Shown: positions 9,804 through 20,072, counted from the first letter of the stretch. The stretch is DNA of 64,000 nucleotides from Pseudoalteromonas luteoviolacea NCIMB 1944 (GCF_001625565.1 NZ_AUXS01000041.1:1-64000), one strand, 5' to 3'. The notes: generated from the sequence alone by a model not told the origin. Translations and numbers: made by a program.

Positions 9804-10388
9804 TTAACTAGCAAACAAAGGTTGAGACACAAAGCCAATATCCCAAAATGGCGCTGGTTCGTGGCAGCTGATCAACAGCTGCCCTTGATAATTGTGTAAA
9901 TAGGTTAATAGTTTTTCAAGGCTTTGATGATCGAGTGCCGCACTGGGTTCATCTAAAATCATATAAGGCGTTTCGCGCATCAGCGCATTGATCAACTGCA
10001 GCTTTTTTTGATTACCAGAAGAAAGCGAAGCATAGGATGTATCTAGGAATGGCGTAAACTGCAGCAACTCAATTAGCGCTTCAGGAAAAGTGCATTGCCA
10101 ACTATTTTGTGTCATAGACAACAACTGTCTCGCGGTTAAAAACGCAGGATATGCAATAGCATCAGTTGCCAATGCGACCTTAGTTTGAGGCGACTTTAAG
10201 AGGCTACCATCATAGAGAATAGTCCCTTTATAAGCGCGGTCGATGCCTGCAATCAATGTAAATAGCGTGCTTTTCCCCAACCCATTGGGCGCTTCTAGAC
10301 AAACTTTTTGAGCTTCAAATTGAGCCTGATAGTTTTCAAAAATGGGATTATGAACAAAAACTTTGGTTAAATTTTCTATCTGAATCAT
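9804..10388 (-). CDS. ABC transporter ATP-binding protein
   Basis: The 193-residue product is a minimal ABC ATPase domain. Walker A is APNGLGKST (33-41), the signature is LSSGNQKK (122-129), Walker B with catalytic Glu is YMILDEPSAALD (from 142), and the switch His is in SCHEP. The first Walker A position is Ala instead of the usual Gly, which is tolerated in the family. I use ATG at 10388; a TTG at 10415 would add nine residues with no better ribosome site. The partner membrane protein follows with an overlapping ribosome site. An exporter role is inferred from the CcmA/bacteriocin-exporter-like size; the substrate cannot be read. Confidence 0.85.
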   Translation of the reverse strand: MIQIENLTKVFVHNPIFENYQAQFEAQKVCLEAPNGLGKSTLFTLIAGIDRAYKGTILYDGSLLKSPQTKVALATDAIAYPAFLTARQLLSMTQNSWQCTFPEALIELLQFTPFLDTSYASLSSGNQKKLQLINALMRETPYMILDEPSAALDHQSLEKLLTYLHNYQGQLLISCHEPAPFWDIGFVSQPLFAS

Positions 10389-10481
10389 ATGTGAGCTACT
10401 TGTTCTTTTTATCAAATACTAACAAGCACCTCACCAATGTAGGAACAAAAAAGTGTTGCAAAACGTATCAGGCGCGTAAAG

Positions 10482-11378
10482 TTATAATGTGTTAATCGCT
10501 CTACCCGCATACTCACTATAAAACGTCTCTATCGCGCCTCGTTTTTGCATTGTGACAAAGACCTGACGTCCTGACTCTCCCCCAAATGCGATATTAGTCG
10601 GAAACTGGCCTTTAAGTTTTACGGTGTTAATCATTTCGCCTTTGGGTGATAAGATCACCACTTCACCTGCTCCATAACGCGCGATATAAAGATTTCCGCG
10701 CTCATCTGTGCGCATACCGTCCAGACCATGGTCATCGAATTGATAAAACAGCTTAGCCTCACCCAATTGCCCATTTTGTACTATTGGAAATGCCCAGATG
10801 CGTCTTTGCACACTTTCATTGACATAGAGCACAGAGTTGTCAGGGCTCACTTCTATGCCATTTGTGGTCCCCATATTCGCTTTTAACCGCTCGACTTGAC
10901 CATTAGTGCGAATGCGCCACACTTGGCCATTACCATTTTGCCAATTAGGATCGCTCGCATACAAGGTGCCATCGTCTGCGATTGCGATGTCATTAGGCTG
11001 ATTCATCTCTGGCTCGTGGGCAAACACAGAGACTTGTTTGTCTGGCGTTATTTGTAGAATATTATGCTGCTTGTAATCCGCAACATACATATTGCCACGA
11101 CGGTCAAAACGGATCCCATTGCCGATACTGCCTTCAGGCAGATTGATGTACAAGGACGCTTGGTTTCGCGCAACAACTTGTCCAATGGTGCCTTGCTCGC
11201 CAAAGTTAACGGCATAAAGCACCCCTTGTTTATCGACAGCTGGCCCCTCAACTCCATTAGTAAACACGCCATCAGCGACCCAATCTTGCGCTTGATATAA
11301 AGGTAAATTCGCTTGCTTTGTACTTTGGCAACCAGCCAAAATCAGCATCAACAGTGTACTGCCTACTATTGCCTTCAT
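10482..11378 (-). CDS. SMP-30/gluconolactonase-like lipoprotein
   Basis: The 298-residue product starts with a lipoprotein signal ending in LILAGC and then forms a six-bladed beta-propeller of the SMP-30/gluconolactonase/LRE type. Repeats of the form NGIRFDRRGNMYVADY, PNDIAIADDGTLYASD and LDGMRTDERGNLYIARYG supply the usual metal-site Asn and Asp. It probably acts in the periplasm, either hydrolysing a lactone or binding a sugar-like ligand; the substrate is not evident. I chose ATG at 11378 (AAGGAA upstream), because the longer ORF would bury the signal peptide. It lies about 85 bp downstream of the DUF5916-type gene and may be cotranscribed with it. Confidence 0.85.
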   Translation of the reverse strand: MKAIVGSTLLMLILAGCQSTKQANLPLYQAQDWVADGVFTNGVEGPAVDKQGVLYAVNFGEQGTIGQVVARNQASLYINLPEGSIGNGIRFDRRGNMYVADYKQHNILQITPDKQVSVFAHEPEMNQPNDIAIADDGTLYASDPNWQNGNGQVWRIRTNGQVERLKANMGTTNGIEVSPDNSVLYVNESVQRRIWAFPIVQNGQLGEAKLFYQFDDHGLDGMRTDERGNLYIARYGAGEVVILSPKGEMINTVKLKGQFPTNIAFGGESGRQVFVTMQKRGAIETFYSEYAGRAINTL

Positions 11379-11463
11379 CACTCTTTCCTTGCCCAAAAAT
11401 CTCAGTATGCAACCTGTGCCCAGCATTGTGAATTGAGATTTCTTCACGCTGTTCAGATGCTAT

Positions 11464-13713
11464 TTAGAATAGATAGCGCACTTTAAATATTACACTGTCT
11501 TCATTGGGCTTGGTCCAGTTTTGTTTAACCCCCTCAAGCCAAGGTTGCTGACCAATTTGCGCTCGTTCTAATGATGTTATATCACGTCCACCGCGGCGAT
11601 ATACCAAGTAAAGATCAGAATAGGCCCCTAATCGGTAACGCAATTTAAATTGAGACATCAATCGTTTATCCTCAAAACTAGTATCAACCTGATCACGCTC
11701 ATGCAGCATGCCTTCTTGTATCACAAAGACATCTGTGCTCATCGCTTCTAATACAGACCACTGCAGGTTCGTTGATAATTCCAAGTTATTTGCCAGTAAA
11801 GCGCTCACCTCTATAGAGTTAACAAAATATGTACGATCGTATTGTGTAATTTGATTGCGCTCATTTGCGACTAACCATCCGTCACCACGGCGCAAAAAAT
11901 TATTAAATTTTATATTCCAGTTTTCATGGGGCATCCACGTCATATCAAGCGCATACTGCTGTGCGTGCCCAGATAATCCCTCTTGGTCGTATTCAATACT
12001 CGCAGCCCAACTAAAATCTCCAATGTAAGGGCTTTGATACAAAACTCGACCTTCAACCGCATCAGGTTGCATAAAAACCTCACTTTGCGCGCCAATATTG
12101 TCTTGCCAACCAGTATCAAGATAGTCAAGATGCACAGTCCATTGCGCCCCATTCGCCATCATGAACTCTGTTCTATACCCTTGTTTGGCAGGCAGTTTTA
12201 AACCATTCGCATTGGCTTCATAAGACACTTCAAGAGTATGCTTAACTCGAGTTAACCAATCATTGCCAATATTTTTTGCATGACTCAATTGCAACCTAGC
12301 ATACTGCCAATCATTGCGTTTCATATAACCCATATCTCGGTTATTAAACTGCTGATTTAAGCGTAAATATTGCCCGGATATACTGGTGTTTGGCGAAAAC
12401 TGGTAGCCAATATTGAGAGAGCCGCCATGTCCTGTTTGTCGCTCTTGTTCATCGATTTGACTGAGCAACAATGCACTTTGAACCGACCACCGTTGGCTTT
12501 GATATTGACTATCCCATGCCATGGCTTGTGCCTGCCTGTTGAGCCAAGGCCGCTCTACATGTGTCACTAAAATACCAGTACGCCAATTTGCAGTGCGATA
12601 ACTATACCTACCTGCATAAAAGTGCTTGCCCACTGCGTTATCTAAGCTATTTTCTCTTACTGCAAAAGCCCCCCACTGATTGTGGGTACCTTGATGAACA
12701 AACCGGACTGCGCCATCAATTGGCGTGATCAGTTCTGTACCATCATCACTGCCTGCACCTATTCTTCTGGTATGGATCAACTTCGTGTCTTGCAAAACAT
12801 CGACATTAAATACGCTAATATCTTGAGTGAAAAAAGGCCTTTTATCCGTTCTTAAAGTCTCTACCGCGGAGTAATTCACATCCACATCATCACTGTCTAC
12901 TTGTGCAAAATCAGGGTTAACAGCCACTGATAGAGTTTGGTTATGGGACGGTTTATAAAATAAATCAAACCCAGCATCTGACTCGCGCTGTTTATTTTGA
13001 CGCTCAGTAAAGTGGTGCTGATGCGTCACGTAGGGAACAAAACTCAATTGTGTCTTTGCTGGTATGTGCACCTTGAATTTAGGCATATTTAGAAAAAAGT
13101 CACTGTTACCGAGCGTTTGTTTTTGATTTGCATATATCTGGTTGGACTTTAATTCATACAGTTGGATCCCAACACCTATTGACGCCAAACCGGAGTGCTC
13201 TCTATTGGGAGAAAAGGAGACACTGTGCCAAGGAATAAACACTTCGTTACTCCAGTACGTTTCATACTCATGAAAGGCGCTTTCCCAGTCACCATCCCAG
13301 TCATGATCTGTGGTGCGCTGTGCAGTCACCACAGCATCCTGCCTGCCGCCGCCAAGCGTAGTTGCAAATAGATATGCACTGCTACCATCACCAGAAAAAT
13401 CAAGATAGATGCGGTTAAACTCAGCCTGCATAAAACCATCTTGTAAATTGAACTGTTTTTTGCGACTTTGCTGATCCTGAAAGTTGATAATACCAATATA
13501 AATACCGGCTTGATCCACAGTAATTTTTGCTCTGACTTTATTCTGAGATGCCTCGTGAGTTGCTGGCACCACCTGAAAAAAAGTTTCAATTTGCTGCGCT
13601 GATTGCCATACAGGCTCATCAAGTTTGCCATCTATAATCATTGAACTTGCATTGCTTACAGAAATATTTGAACCAATGAGCAAAGCCCCTAAACCAAAGT
13701 TAAACGCCCTCAT
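11464..13713 (-). CDS. DUF5916-type outer-membrane protein with CBM9-like N-terminal domain
   Basis: The 749-residue product begins with a signal peptide. A CBM9-like beta-sandwich follows (about residues 25-215; IDGKLDEPVWQSAQQI is typical). Then comes a long stretch of alternating amphipathic strands ending in Phe (VIFKVRYLF), as in outer-membrane barrels. This order is that of DUF5916 proteins, a Bacteroidetes/marine gammaproteobacterial family of unknown function thought to sit at the cell surface. The divergent neighbour at 13876 is a membrane-bound transcription regulator that may control it. Confidence 0.82.
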   Translation of the reverse strand: MRAFNFGLGALLIGSNISVSNASSMIIDGKLDEPVWQSAQQIETFFQVVPATHEASQNKVRAKITVDQAGIYIGIINFQDQQSRKKQFNLQDGFMQAEFNRIYLDFSGDGSSAYLFATTLGGGRQDAVVTAQRTTDHDWDGDWESAFHEYETYWSNEVFIPWHSVSFSPNREHSGLASIGVGIQLYELKSNQIYANQKQTLGNSDFFLNMPKFKVHIPAKTQLSFVPYVTHQHHFTERQNKQRESDAGFDLFYKPSHNQTLSVAVNPDFAQVDSDDVDVNYSAVETLRTDKRPFFTQDISVFNVDVLQDTKLIHTRRIGAGSDDGTELITPIDGAVRFVHQGTHNQWGAFAVRENSLDNAVGKHFYAGRYSYRTANWRTGILVTHVERPWLNRQAQAMAWDSQYQSQRWSVQSALLLSQIDEQERQTGHGGSLNIGYQFSPNTSISGQYLRLNQQFNNRDMGYMKRNDWQYARLQLSHAKNIGNDWLTRVKHTLEVSYEANANGLKLPAKQGYRTEFMMANGAQWTVHLDYLDTGWQDNIGAQSEVFMQPDAVEGRVLYQSPYIGDFSWAASIEYDQEGLSGHAQQYALDMTWMPHENWNIKFNNFLRRGDGWLVANERNQITQYDRTYFVNSIEVSALLANNLELSTNLQWSVLEAMSTDVFVIQEGMLHERDQVDTSFEDKRLMSQFKLRYRLGAYSDLYLVYRRGGRDITSLERAQIGQQPWLEGVKQNWTKPNEDSVIFKVRYLF

Positions 13714-13875
13714 GCAATTTCCCCTTTTGTATAGAAGGCTGTTATATAAGCAAATATTTCGCGTTTAAAAGCTTATGGTTTTCTGAAAAATAGTTTTAAA
13801 TGGCTGAACAAGATTGACTTTAACCTGAACATGGTTACCTTTGGGTTGAGCCGAATATGACAACAAGGTTGAAAG

Positions 13876-15969
13876 ATGGATCGTGAAAACACTGCTGTTG
13901 ATAACAGCCCAATACATGCTATTACACAAACAACTACCCGCTTTCAATTTGCCCATTGGCAATTTTTTAATGACAAAGATGAACTGCATGATATACAAGC
14001 TCAGTCGGTGACTAAATTAGAGCCACAAGTTGCCCGCCTTTTGACTCTATTGATCACCCAACAAGGTCAAGTTATTACCAAGGAAACCCTGAACAAACTA
14101 CTGTGGCCAGATACCATTGTAGAAGCCAATAGTCTTTATCAATTGCTCACTAAGCTCAGAAAAGAATTACAAGACAATGCCAAGAACCCAAAATACATTA
14201 AAACTGTGCCTAAAAAAGGCTACTTGTTTCTACCTTCTGTGTCACCGATAGAGACACAGGAACAGACACCTCTGGCCACCACCCAAAACTTGATCACCAC
14301 AAGTCAGATACCTAGCTCAAAAGTAAAACTATATAAATCTCTGCAGGTACTGATGGCGAAAAAGCGCAACTGGGCGCTGACCCTGTGTGCCGGGGCCTGC
14401 TTTAGCACTATTGCATTTTTGTCTTCTGCACCGGATAAAATAGAACCTACTCAATATGAACGTGAAGATATTACCTATGAGCTGGGTGTCGAATTTAATG
14501 TTGCCGCGCATATGCAGCTAGATCTGCTTGCGTATATTGAGCAATTTAATACTTTAAAAATCACGACCAAAGCAGGTCAAAACCAATATTCTCAAACTTT
14601 TGATACCCGCATTGCGCACCCAACTTGGCATCCAGATAAAACAAAACTGGCATTTTGGCAGTACCAAAATGATATGTGCATCTTGCATATCAGTGATGAA
14701 CAAGCGCGCAGTTTACATAGTAGTTCGCCCATCCCATGTCACTTGATACGCCCACCTGTTTGGCAATCTGATAACGAATTGATCTTAACCATTAGTGACA
14801 AAACAGGAAGCAGTGCTTATTTATATCGCATCGAACAACAACAGTTAGTCAAAATCCCATTACCCCAAAAACCTGAGGAGAGTTATATTGGCGCAATCCG
14901 CGCTTGGGAAGAGCAAGTTTACTATGTCATTGTAGATGCCGACCATCATTCTCGGTTGGTCAGCTTAGATGGCAATATTCATATGACTTGGCCATACCCT
15001 CTGTGGTTGTTTAACTTTGACCCAGCTAAACAAAGTATTATCAGTAACGATGGTAGCGCTCACCACAACTTAGTTGCGAAATTGAGAAACGGTCAAACGT
15101 ACCCTGTTTTTGCCACTTCGCAAGGGATGTTTACAAATTTGTCTATTGATAAAAATGGAGACATATTCACAGCTGCGGAAACCTGGCAAGTGAATATTCG
15201 AGATCAAGATAACCTGCCCATTTTTTCTAGCTCAAGTCACGACTTTCTCCCTGTCACAAATCCATTGGGTGAAACCGTATTTATGTCCCGTCGAACAGGC
15301 CAATGTGAGATTTACTTGCACGCCAACAACCAAGTGAAGCAACTGTCTTTCCATAAGGGATACAAGTACGTTAACTTTTTAGCTTGGGATCCGCTATTTA
15401 GTAAGATCCTTTCAAATAGAGACAATGAATTAGTACTTTATAACCGAGAAGATGTCATAGTCAGCTTTGACAGTCAGCACACCAGCGCTCCCCTTCAATT
15501 TGGCTGGCTTGATGCGCAAAATATTTGGTCCAGTGATACAGAGTTTGTACACACCTTTAACTTGGATGGAGATCTGCTGAGAAAAACCAAGTTTGCTTCT
15601 GATTTTTTAATTTTTGATACCAAGCAACAGCTCTGGATAGTGCTACAAGGCAACAAACTATTTCAATCACAGTCGCTTGCCAACTTCAACGCGCAAAAAC
15701 AACTTGTATCAGAGCTACCCAGCGATGCCGTACACATGATTAAAAACCCACGGTTGATTAATGATACGCTTTATTGGCAATCTACTTGGTCAAAAACAGA
15801 CATCATCTGGAAATTGCCGTTAACTGCACCACACCAAGTTACAAAAATAAAGCAGGAACCGCTCATTTGGCATTATGATATTGCTCCGGATGGCGCACTG
15901 AGAGTTGCTAAAATGGAGTCTGTTGAAGCAGATATAAAACGCATTAAACCTCAACCGAAAAAAACCTAA
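13876..15969 (+). CDS. Membrane-bound winged-helix regulator with periplasmic propeller
   Basis: The 697-residue protein has an N-terminal OmpR/CadC-type winged helix (about 25-115; EPQVARLLTLLI, LNKLLWPDTIVEANSLYQLLTKLRKEL, IKTVPKKGYLF). One membrane helix follows near 168-188, then a large extracytoplasmic domain with TolB-like propeller repeats (HPTWHPDKTKLAFW). This is the ToxR/CadC architecture of a one-component sensor that binds DNA from the membrane. There is no receiver domain. It is divergent from the DUF5916-type gene, and a similar protein lies at 28129-30180. Ligand and targets are unknown. Confidence 0.87.
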   Translation: MDRENTAVDNSPIHAITQTTTRFQFAHWQFFNDKDELHDIQAQSVTKLEPQVARLLTLLITQQGQVITKETLNKLLWPDTIVEANSLYQLLTKLRKELQDNAKNPKYIKTVPKKGYLFLPSVSPIETQEQTPLATTQNLITTSQIPSSKVKLYKSLQVLMAKKRNWALTLCAGACFSTIAFLSSAPDKIEPTQYEREDITYELGVEFNVAAHMQLDLLAYIEQFNTLKITTKAGQNQYSQTFDTRIAHPTWHPDKTKLAFWQYQNDMCILHISDEQARSLHSSSPIPCHLIRPPVWQSDNELILTISDKTGSSAYLYRIEQQQLVKIPLPQKPEESYIGAIRAWEEQVYYVIVDADHHSRLVSLDGNIHMTWPYPLWLFNFDPAKQSIISNDGSAHHNLVAKLRNGQTYPVFATSQGMFTNLSIDKNGDIFTAAETWQVNIRDQDNLPIFSSSSHDFLPVTNPLGETVFMSRRTGQCEIYLHANNQVKQLSFHKGYKYVNFLAWDPLFSKILSNRDNELVLYNREDVIVSFDSQHTSAPLQFGWLDAQNIWSSDTEFVHTFNLDGDLLRKTKFASDFLIFDTKQQLWIVLQGNKLFQSQSLANFNAQKQLVSELPSDAVHMIKNPRLINDTLYWQSTWSKTDIIWKLPLTAPHQVTKIKQEPLIWHYDIAPDGALRVAKMESVEADIKRIKPQPKKT

Positions 15970-15981
15970 CAATAAGCCCTT

Positions 15982-16007
15982 CAAGCCAGCTGCAATCAGC
16001 TGGCTTG
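15982..16007 (+). terminator. Hairpin after the first winged-helix regulator
   Basis: CAAGCCAGCTG (15982-15992), loop CAAT and CAGCTGGCTTG (15997-16007) form a perfect 11-bp stem just after the regulator stop. The following bases are not T-rich, so the terminator call is moderate. Confidence 0.55.
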
Positions 16008-16106
16008 ATAAACTTACAAATCAGCATAGCCCAGCCCCTTCTCCACAATCATTCCACTTTTTCATGATAAAAATAGCATGATGTAATTAAAAATAGTGAA
16101 ATAAAC

Positions 16107-18032
16107 ATGATGCGCTCTAAGTATTTGGTATTATCCATGCCTTTTTTGCTTACTGCCTGTTTAGACAGCAGTGACAACCAACTTGATATCATAACGCCCG
16201 AAGAAACTGTGCAAGTCGATACAGTGCCCAATGTCGCGTTAACTGAGATCAAAACCCCCCAACATACTCTGTACCAACCAGGCCAACCTATCTCACTGGA
16301 CTATTCAATTAGCTCAGAGTTGTTAGAGACTCAAAACATTGGTGTTACCTTTATGGCAATTCCAAAAGACAAAGTCGCGCAGCTTGAAACAGAAGATAAA
16401 CCCGAAGGTTTCAATCTTGGTGTACATCACATTGCTCAACTAGAATCAGGTACACAAAGCTTCACTGCATCTTTAATGTTTCCAAACCAGCAAATGCCCA
16501 GTGGAGAATACTTAATCGGTGCGTATGTCGACAGTGCAAAAATAATTGTCGATGAAGCAAATCTAGACGACAACCGTTCACGCGGTCATGCTGACAATGA
16601 TCTAGTCACCTATGCTCAAATCACGATGGATGCCTCCCATTATCATGACTTCGTCCTTGATAAAGCCACTGTTGGTGACGGCTTTGCGATGTTTCCAGAT
16701 ATAGGGCAGCGCGAAACTGAATCTGAAGGTAACCCTAGCCAAAAACACTCAGATATCATCGGTCATATCGACGCCAGTAAATTTGGTAATACTGCAAACG
16801 CAGCTGATGTCACTGCTGAAATCATCATTGAAGACCAAGCGTATACAGCGCACTTTTGGCAAGAAGGCAAAGAACATTACGCTGAAAAAATGCGTATAAC
16901 ATTTGCCCAATTTGAGCAAAGCCACTACTTCCCATATGACATTGCCATCAATGGCGCACTTTTACATAAAATCCAACAGGCATTTGATCCAAATTCGAGT
17001 GAAAATACGCTGGATATTCGCTTTACACTCCACGATACCTCAGAATTTGATGAAGCGGATACCAGTAATAACGTCTTCACACTTGAAGTCCCCTATAGCC
17101 TATACAAAGATACGACACCAAGTGATGAGTTACTCAAAAAGCATAATTTACCAACCAATGCCACTGCATCGAATCGCGCTGCTCGTGGTACTCCTACAGA
17201 TGAAATGGGGTTGACTATCAGTCAACAAACCTCAGATCAGTTTGTGCTTTTAGACCTGTTTGGCAACACCTATGGTGATAAGTCCAAAGTTGCTGTTGTA
17301 CCTAGTTTCCTATCACTTATCATTTTAAAGGCCACTGACGGAGGATATGCATGGGCATCATCTGGTGGTGGTTTCGATTTGTATATGTTTGATGACAGCG
17401 TCAGTCTTTTTTCCGCAGGGGCCAGTGGTATTGCCGACGGTGCAAATGGCACTCTTAGTTACTCAATGGGTGTATCTCTTTTAGGCAAGTCTTTGATCGC
17501 TGAATCCGACTCTGTAACGGCCTTGGATGAAAGCTTTAAACACGATTGGAGCGAGGAACAAAAACTATTTTCAACCACCTTTACCATAGCCATTGTTCCT
17601 GTAAGCGTATCAGCTGGTATCAAGGGTGAAGTGGGTGTTGGTACAGAGTTAAAATATGCCGATCAACGATTTAGCATTGGCGGCGATATACTTACTGCCA
17701 GCTTAGACGCCTATGCCACAGCTGGCATAGATTTGTTGATTGCCAGTGGTGGCATAGGCATCGACTTTTTAATTATTTCAGAGACGCTGTCTGCCACTGC
17801 CTACACAGACATCAGCAAAGCTATCAGCGATTCAGAGATAACCTACGGTATTGATGTCAGCAATCACATGAAAGCCATCGAAGGTGAACTCTACTTGTGG
17901 GTTAAATACCCAGGCTATGAATTCTGTTGTTCATTCCCAACCAAAACAGCAACAAAAACCCTCTATGACACAGGTGCTTTGTATAATAAAACATGGCAAA
18001 TGCTGGACTATAGCGACAGTTTTAAATTTTAA
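16107..18032 (+). CDS. CARDB-like lipoprotein, function unknown
   Basis: The 641-residue product has a lipobox (PFLLTAC) after a basic start. Two CARDB-like beta-sandwiches follow (about 45-165 and 170-345). Each ends in the type of motif seen in those domains: GAYVDSAKIIVDEANLDDN in the first and DEADTSNNVFTLEV in the second. The C-terminal 280 residues are Gly/Ser/Ala-rich amphipathic strands of unknown type (FTIAIVPVSVSAGIKGEVGVG), ending with a double Cys (EFCCSF). The next gene starts 11 bp downstream, so the two form a unit. It is probably displayed on the outer membrane. No enzyme motif is seen. Confidence 0.75.
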   Translation: MMRSKYLVLSMPFLLTACLDSSDNQLDIITPEETVQVDTVPNVALTEIKTPQHTLYQPGQPISLDYSISSELLETQNIGVTFMAIPKDKVAQLETEDKPEGFNLGVHHIAQLESGTQSFTASLMFPNQQMPSGEYLIGAYVDSAKIIVDEANLDDNRSRGHADNDLVTYAQITMDASHYHDFVLDKATVGDGFAMFPDIGQRETESEGNPSQKHSDIIGHIDASKFGNTANAADVTAEIIIEDQAYTAHFWQEGKEHYAEKMRITFAQFEQSHYFPYDIAINGALLHKIQQAFDPNSSENTLDIRFTLHDTSEFDEADTSNNVFTLEVPYSLYKDTTPSDELLKKHNLPTNATASNRAARGTPTDEMGLTISQQTSDQFVLLDLFGNTYGDKSKVAVVPSFLSLIILKATDGGYAWASSGGGFDLYMFDDSVSLFSAGASGIADGANGTLSYSMGVSLLGKSLIAESDSVTALDESFKHDWSEEQKLFSTTFTIAIVPVSVSAGIKGEVGVGTELKYADQRFSIGGDILTASLDAYATAGIDLLIASGGIGIDFLIISETLSATAYTDISKAISDSEITYGIDVSNHMKAIEGELYLWVKYPGYEFCCSFPTKTATKTLYDTGALYNKTWQMLDYSDSFKF

Positions 18033-18043
18033 CCGAGTAAAGT

Positions 18044-19777
18044 ATGAAACGGGCAACCCCTTTATTACTTTGCACATTAACACTGCCATTTGGCAGTGTT
18101 AATGCCAGCCAAGAGTGTGCGCGCTGGGGCGAATTTTCTACGCATGCAAGTACAAAGATGACCACACTCTCTGCACCAAGTCAAAATAAGCTCTCTGTTA
18201 CTAGTGATCTGGTTTTCAGACCACTGCTCAAAGACGAAAAGTTTTATTGGCTAGGTTTGCAATTATCGTCTGCTGAATTACAGCTGGACAACACCCCAAT
18301 TCAAGCTCAATATTATCGCGTTCCTTTTGCAGTCAAAATTGCTGCAACATCTGGCGATATTTTAGATTACCACTTTGGTGCCAAGCTAAAACCAGAAGAT
18401 GAACAAAAACTGATGGCAATTTACCAACAGTTTCATATTGAGCATCTCAAGCAGTATGATTTACAGTCACCAAAAATTATTCAAGAAAGCGACAATTTAG
18501 GCCGCTATCGAGTTCAATATCAGACGCTGGCTAACAACGCCATTCAAAAACAAAAACTCGATTACACCTTAACTACCCAAGGCACTCAGTTGTTTGCATT
18601 TAAGAAACCGCAAATAAAACAAGATTTATTCACCTTCAAGACCTCAAACTGCTGGATAAGTGAACTGCAAGGGTATAATAATACCGTTGTTGAAAGTGAT
18701 AAAGGCGATATCAATATCAATGTTTCTCAAACCATTCGCTATACGCAGAAACAAGCACCTATCCCCACTGACATCGCTTTAATGTCTTTGCCACTTGCGC
18801 CGGCTAAATGGCCGATATTGCCGCTAAATAGTGTATACCCAAAGCCGCGTCCAGTGCCGCTAGATAATGCCAAGGCATTTACCCACTTACTGTTACAAAA
18901 AGATCTGCAAGCTCTATCAAGCGATGTCCTTTTACAATTGCTATATGACAATCAAATTTACTTAAGCGCACTGCACAATTTGATCAAGCAAGGGGCATTT
19001 GCAGACAAACAACTAAGTCGTTTATTGCTCATGATAGGAAAGAGCGACTTTGACTATGCCCATCAATTACTCGCGGATCTATATCTCGATACAGAACTGG
19101 ATGCCAACCAGCGTTTTCGCAGTTTAATGGCTCTCAAATACAGTGAACAACCTCTGTCGCCTGAACTAGTTGATAAGCTATACAGCCACATAGATAGTTC
19201 CGAGTTAACCGCAATCGATGAAAAACTCGCGCGTACAGCACTGATGGTACTCGGTGTAATAGCGAGTAATCAAACTGGCAGTGAGTTTGCGCAATCACTG
19301 ACAGAATCATTGGCTGATAGACTCATCACCACACGAGACACTAAGAAGCAGGCAACCTTGTTAACGGCATTAGGGAATAGTGCCGACCCAACACACCAAG
19401 AAAGCATCTCAAAATTCTTAAGCAATGATGACGCCAAGCTTCGTGCAACGGCTGCACAAGCCTTAGGCAATATGCCCAATGAGATCAGTTTGGGCTACTT
19501 AGAGAAGTCACTACAAAGAGAGTCTAATCAGCAGACACAGCAAGCATTGATATCCGCTATGGGTAACAATCAGTTAAATGAAACTCAAGTTAACAAAGTA
19601 CTCTTGTTTGCACAAAAGCAGCAAGACAATACCGTCCGCGTCGCTGCGATCAACGCCGCTGCAAAGCAAATTGGCCACAATCAAGAAGTCGTCGATAAGC
19701 TTAAACCACTACTTAAACAAGAACGTGATCAGCAGGTGCTCAGAGCGCTTATGAGCGCCATTCACGGCAATAACTAA
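18044..19777 (+). CDS. Secreted HEAT-repeat protein with vitellogenin-like N-terminal region
   Basis: The 577-residue product has a signal peptide (cleavage near SVNA-SQE). A beta-rich region spans about 25-250 and contains two cysteines (ECARW, NCWIS). An alpha-helical region follows, whose last part has clear HEAT repeats (DDAKLRATAAQALGNM, DNTVRVAAINAAAKQI). A beta-barrel followed by an alpha superhelix is the layout of the vitellogenin N-terminal (large lipid transfer protein) module, and the segment IIQESDNLGRYRVQYQTL resembles it. That link is inference; HEAT-repeat protein is the safe name. It follows the lipoprotein gene by 11 bp. Confidence 0.72.
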   Translation: MKRATPLLLCTLTLPFGSVNASQECARWGEFSTHASTKMTTLSAPSQNKLSVTSDLVFRPLLKDEKFYWLGLQLSSAELQLDNTPIQAQYYRVPFAVKIAATSGDILDYHFGAKLKPEDEQKLMAIYQQFHIEHLKQYDLQSPKIIQESDNLGRYRVQYQTLANNAIQKQKLDYTLTTQGTQLFAFKKPQIKQDLFTFKTSNCWISELQGYNNTVVESDKGDININVSQTIRYTQKQAPIPTDIALMSLPLAPAKWPILPLNSVYPKPRPVPLDNAKAFTHLLLQKDLQALSSDVLLQLLYDNQIYLSALHNLIKQGAFADKQLSRLLLMIGKSDFDYAHQLLADLYLDTELDANQRFRSLMALKYSEQPLSPELVDKLYSHIDSSELTAIDEKLARTALMVLGVIASNQTGSEFAQSLTESLADRLITTRDTKKQATLLTALGNSADPTHQESISKFLSNDDAKLRATAAQALGNMPNEISLGYLEKSLQRESNQQTQQALISAMGNNQLNETQVNKVLLFAQKQQDNTVRVAAINAAAKQIGHNQEVVDKLKPLLKQERDQQVLRALMSAIHGNN

Positions 19778-19961
19778 TGCAACAAAGGGCAAGGATGCTC
19801 TTTTCTCTTAGCCCTCACCAATCTCTCCTTAAGGCCAAAGAAAGCGATTCTACTGGCATAAAGTAAAATTACAGATATGTATCAAAAGTATAAATGAGAA
19901 AAAAGGGATTTCAGAGATATAAGATTTATAAGAAGACTTAGCGAATGCTACGAGACATAAA

Positions 19962-20038
19962 TGGCGGAGTGGACGGGACTCGAACCCGCGACCCCCGGCG
20001 TGACAGGCCGGTATTCTAACCAACTGAACTACCACTCC
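19962..20038 (-). tRNA. tRNA-Asp (GTC), copy 1, promoter-distal
   Basis: A 77-nt cloverleaf on the minus strand: acceptor GGAGTGG/CCACTCC, anticodon loop CTGTCAC with GTC, T-loop GTTCGAG, encoded GCCA end. Identical to the other six copies. ACATA (19955-19959) and TATGT (20046-20050) flank it as a short inverted repeat. Confidence 0.97.
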
Positions 20039-20072
20039 GCAGTGGTATGTATATGTTCTTTAAGATATCAAA

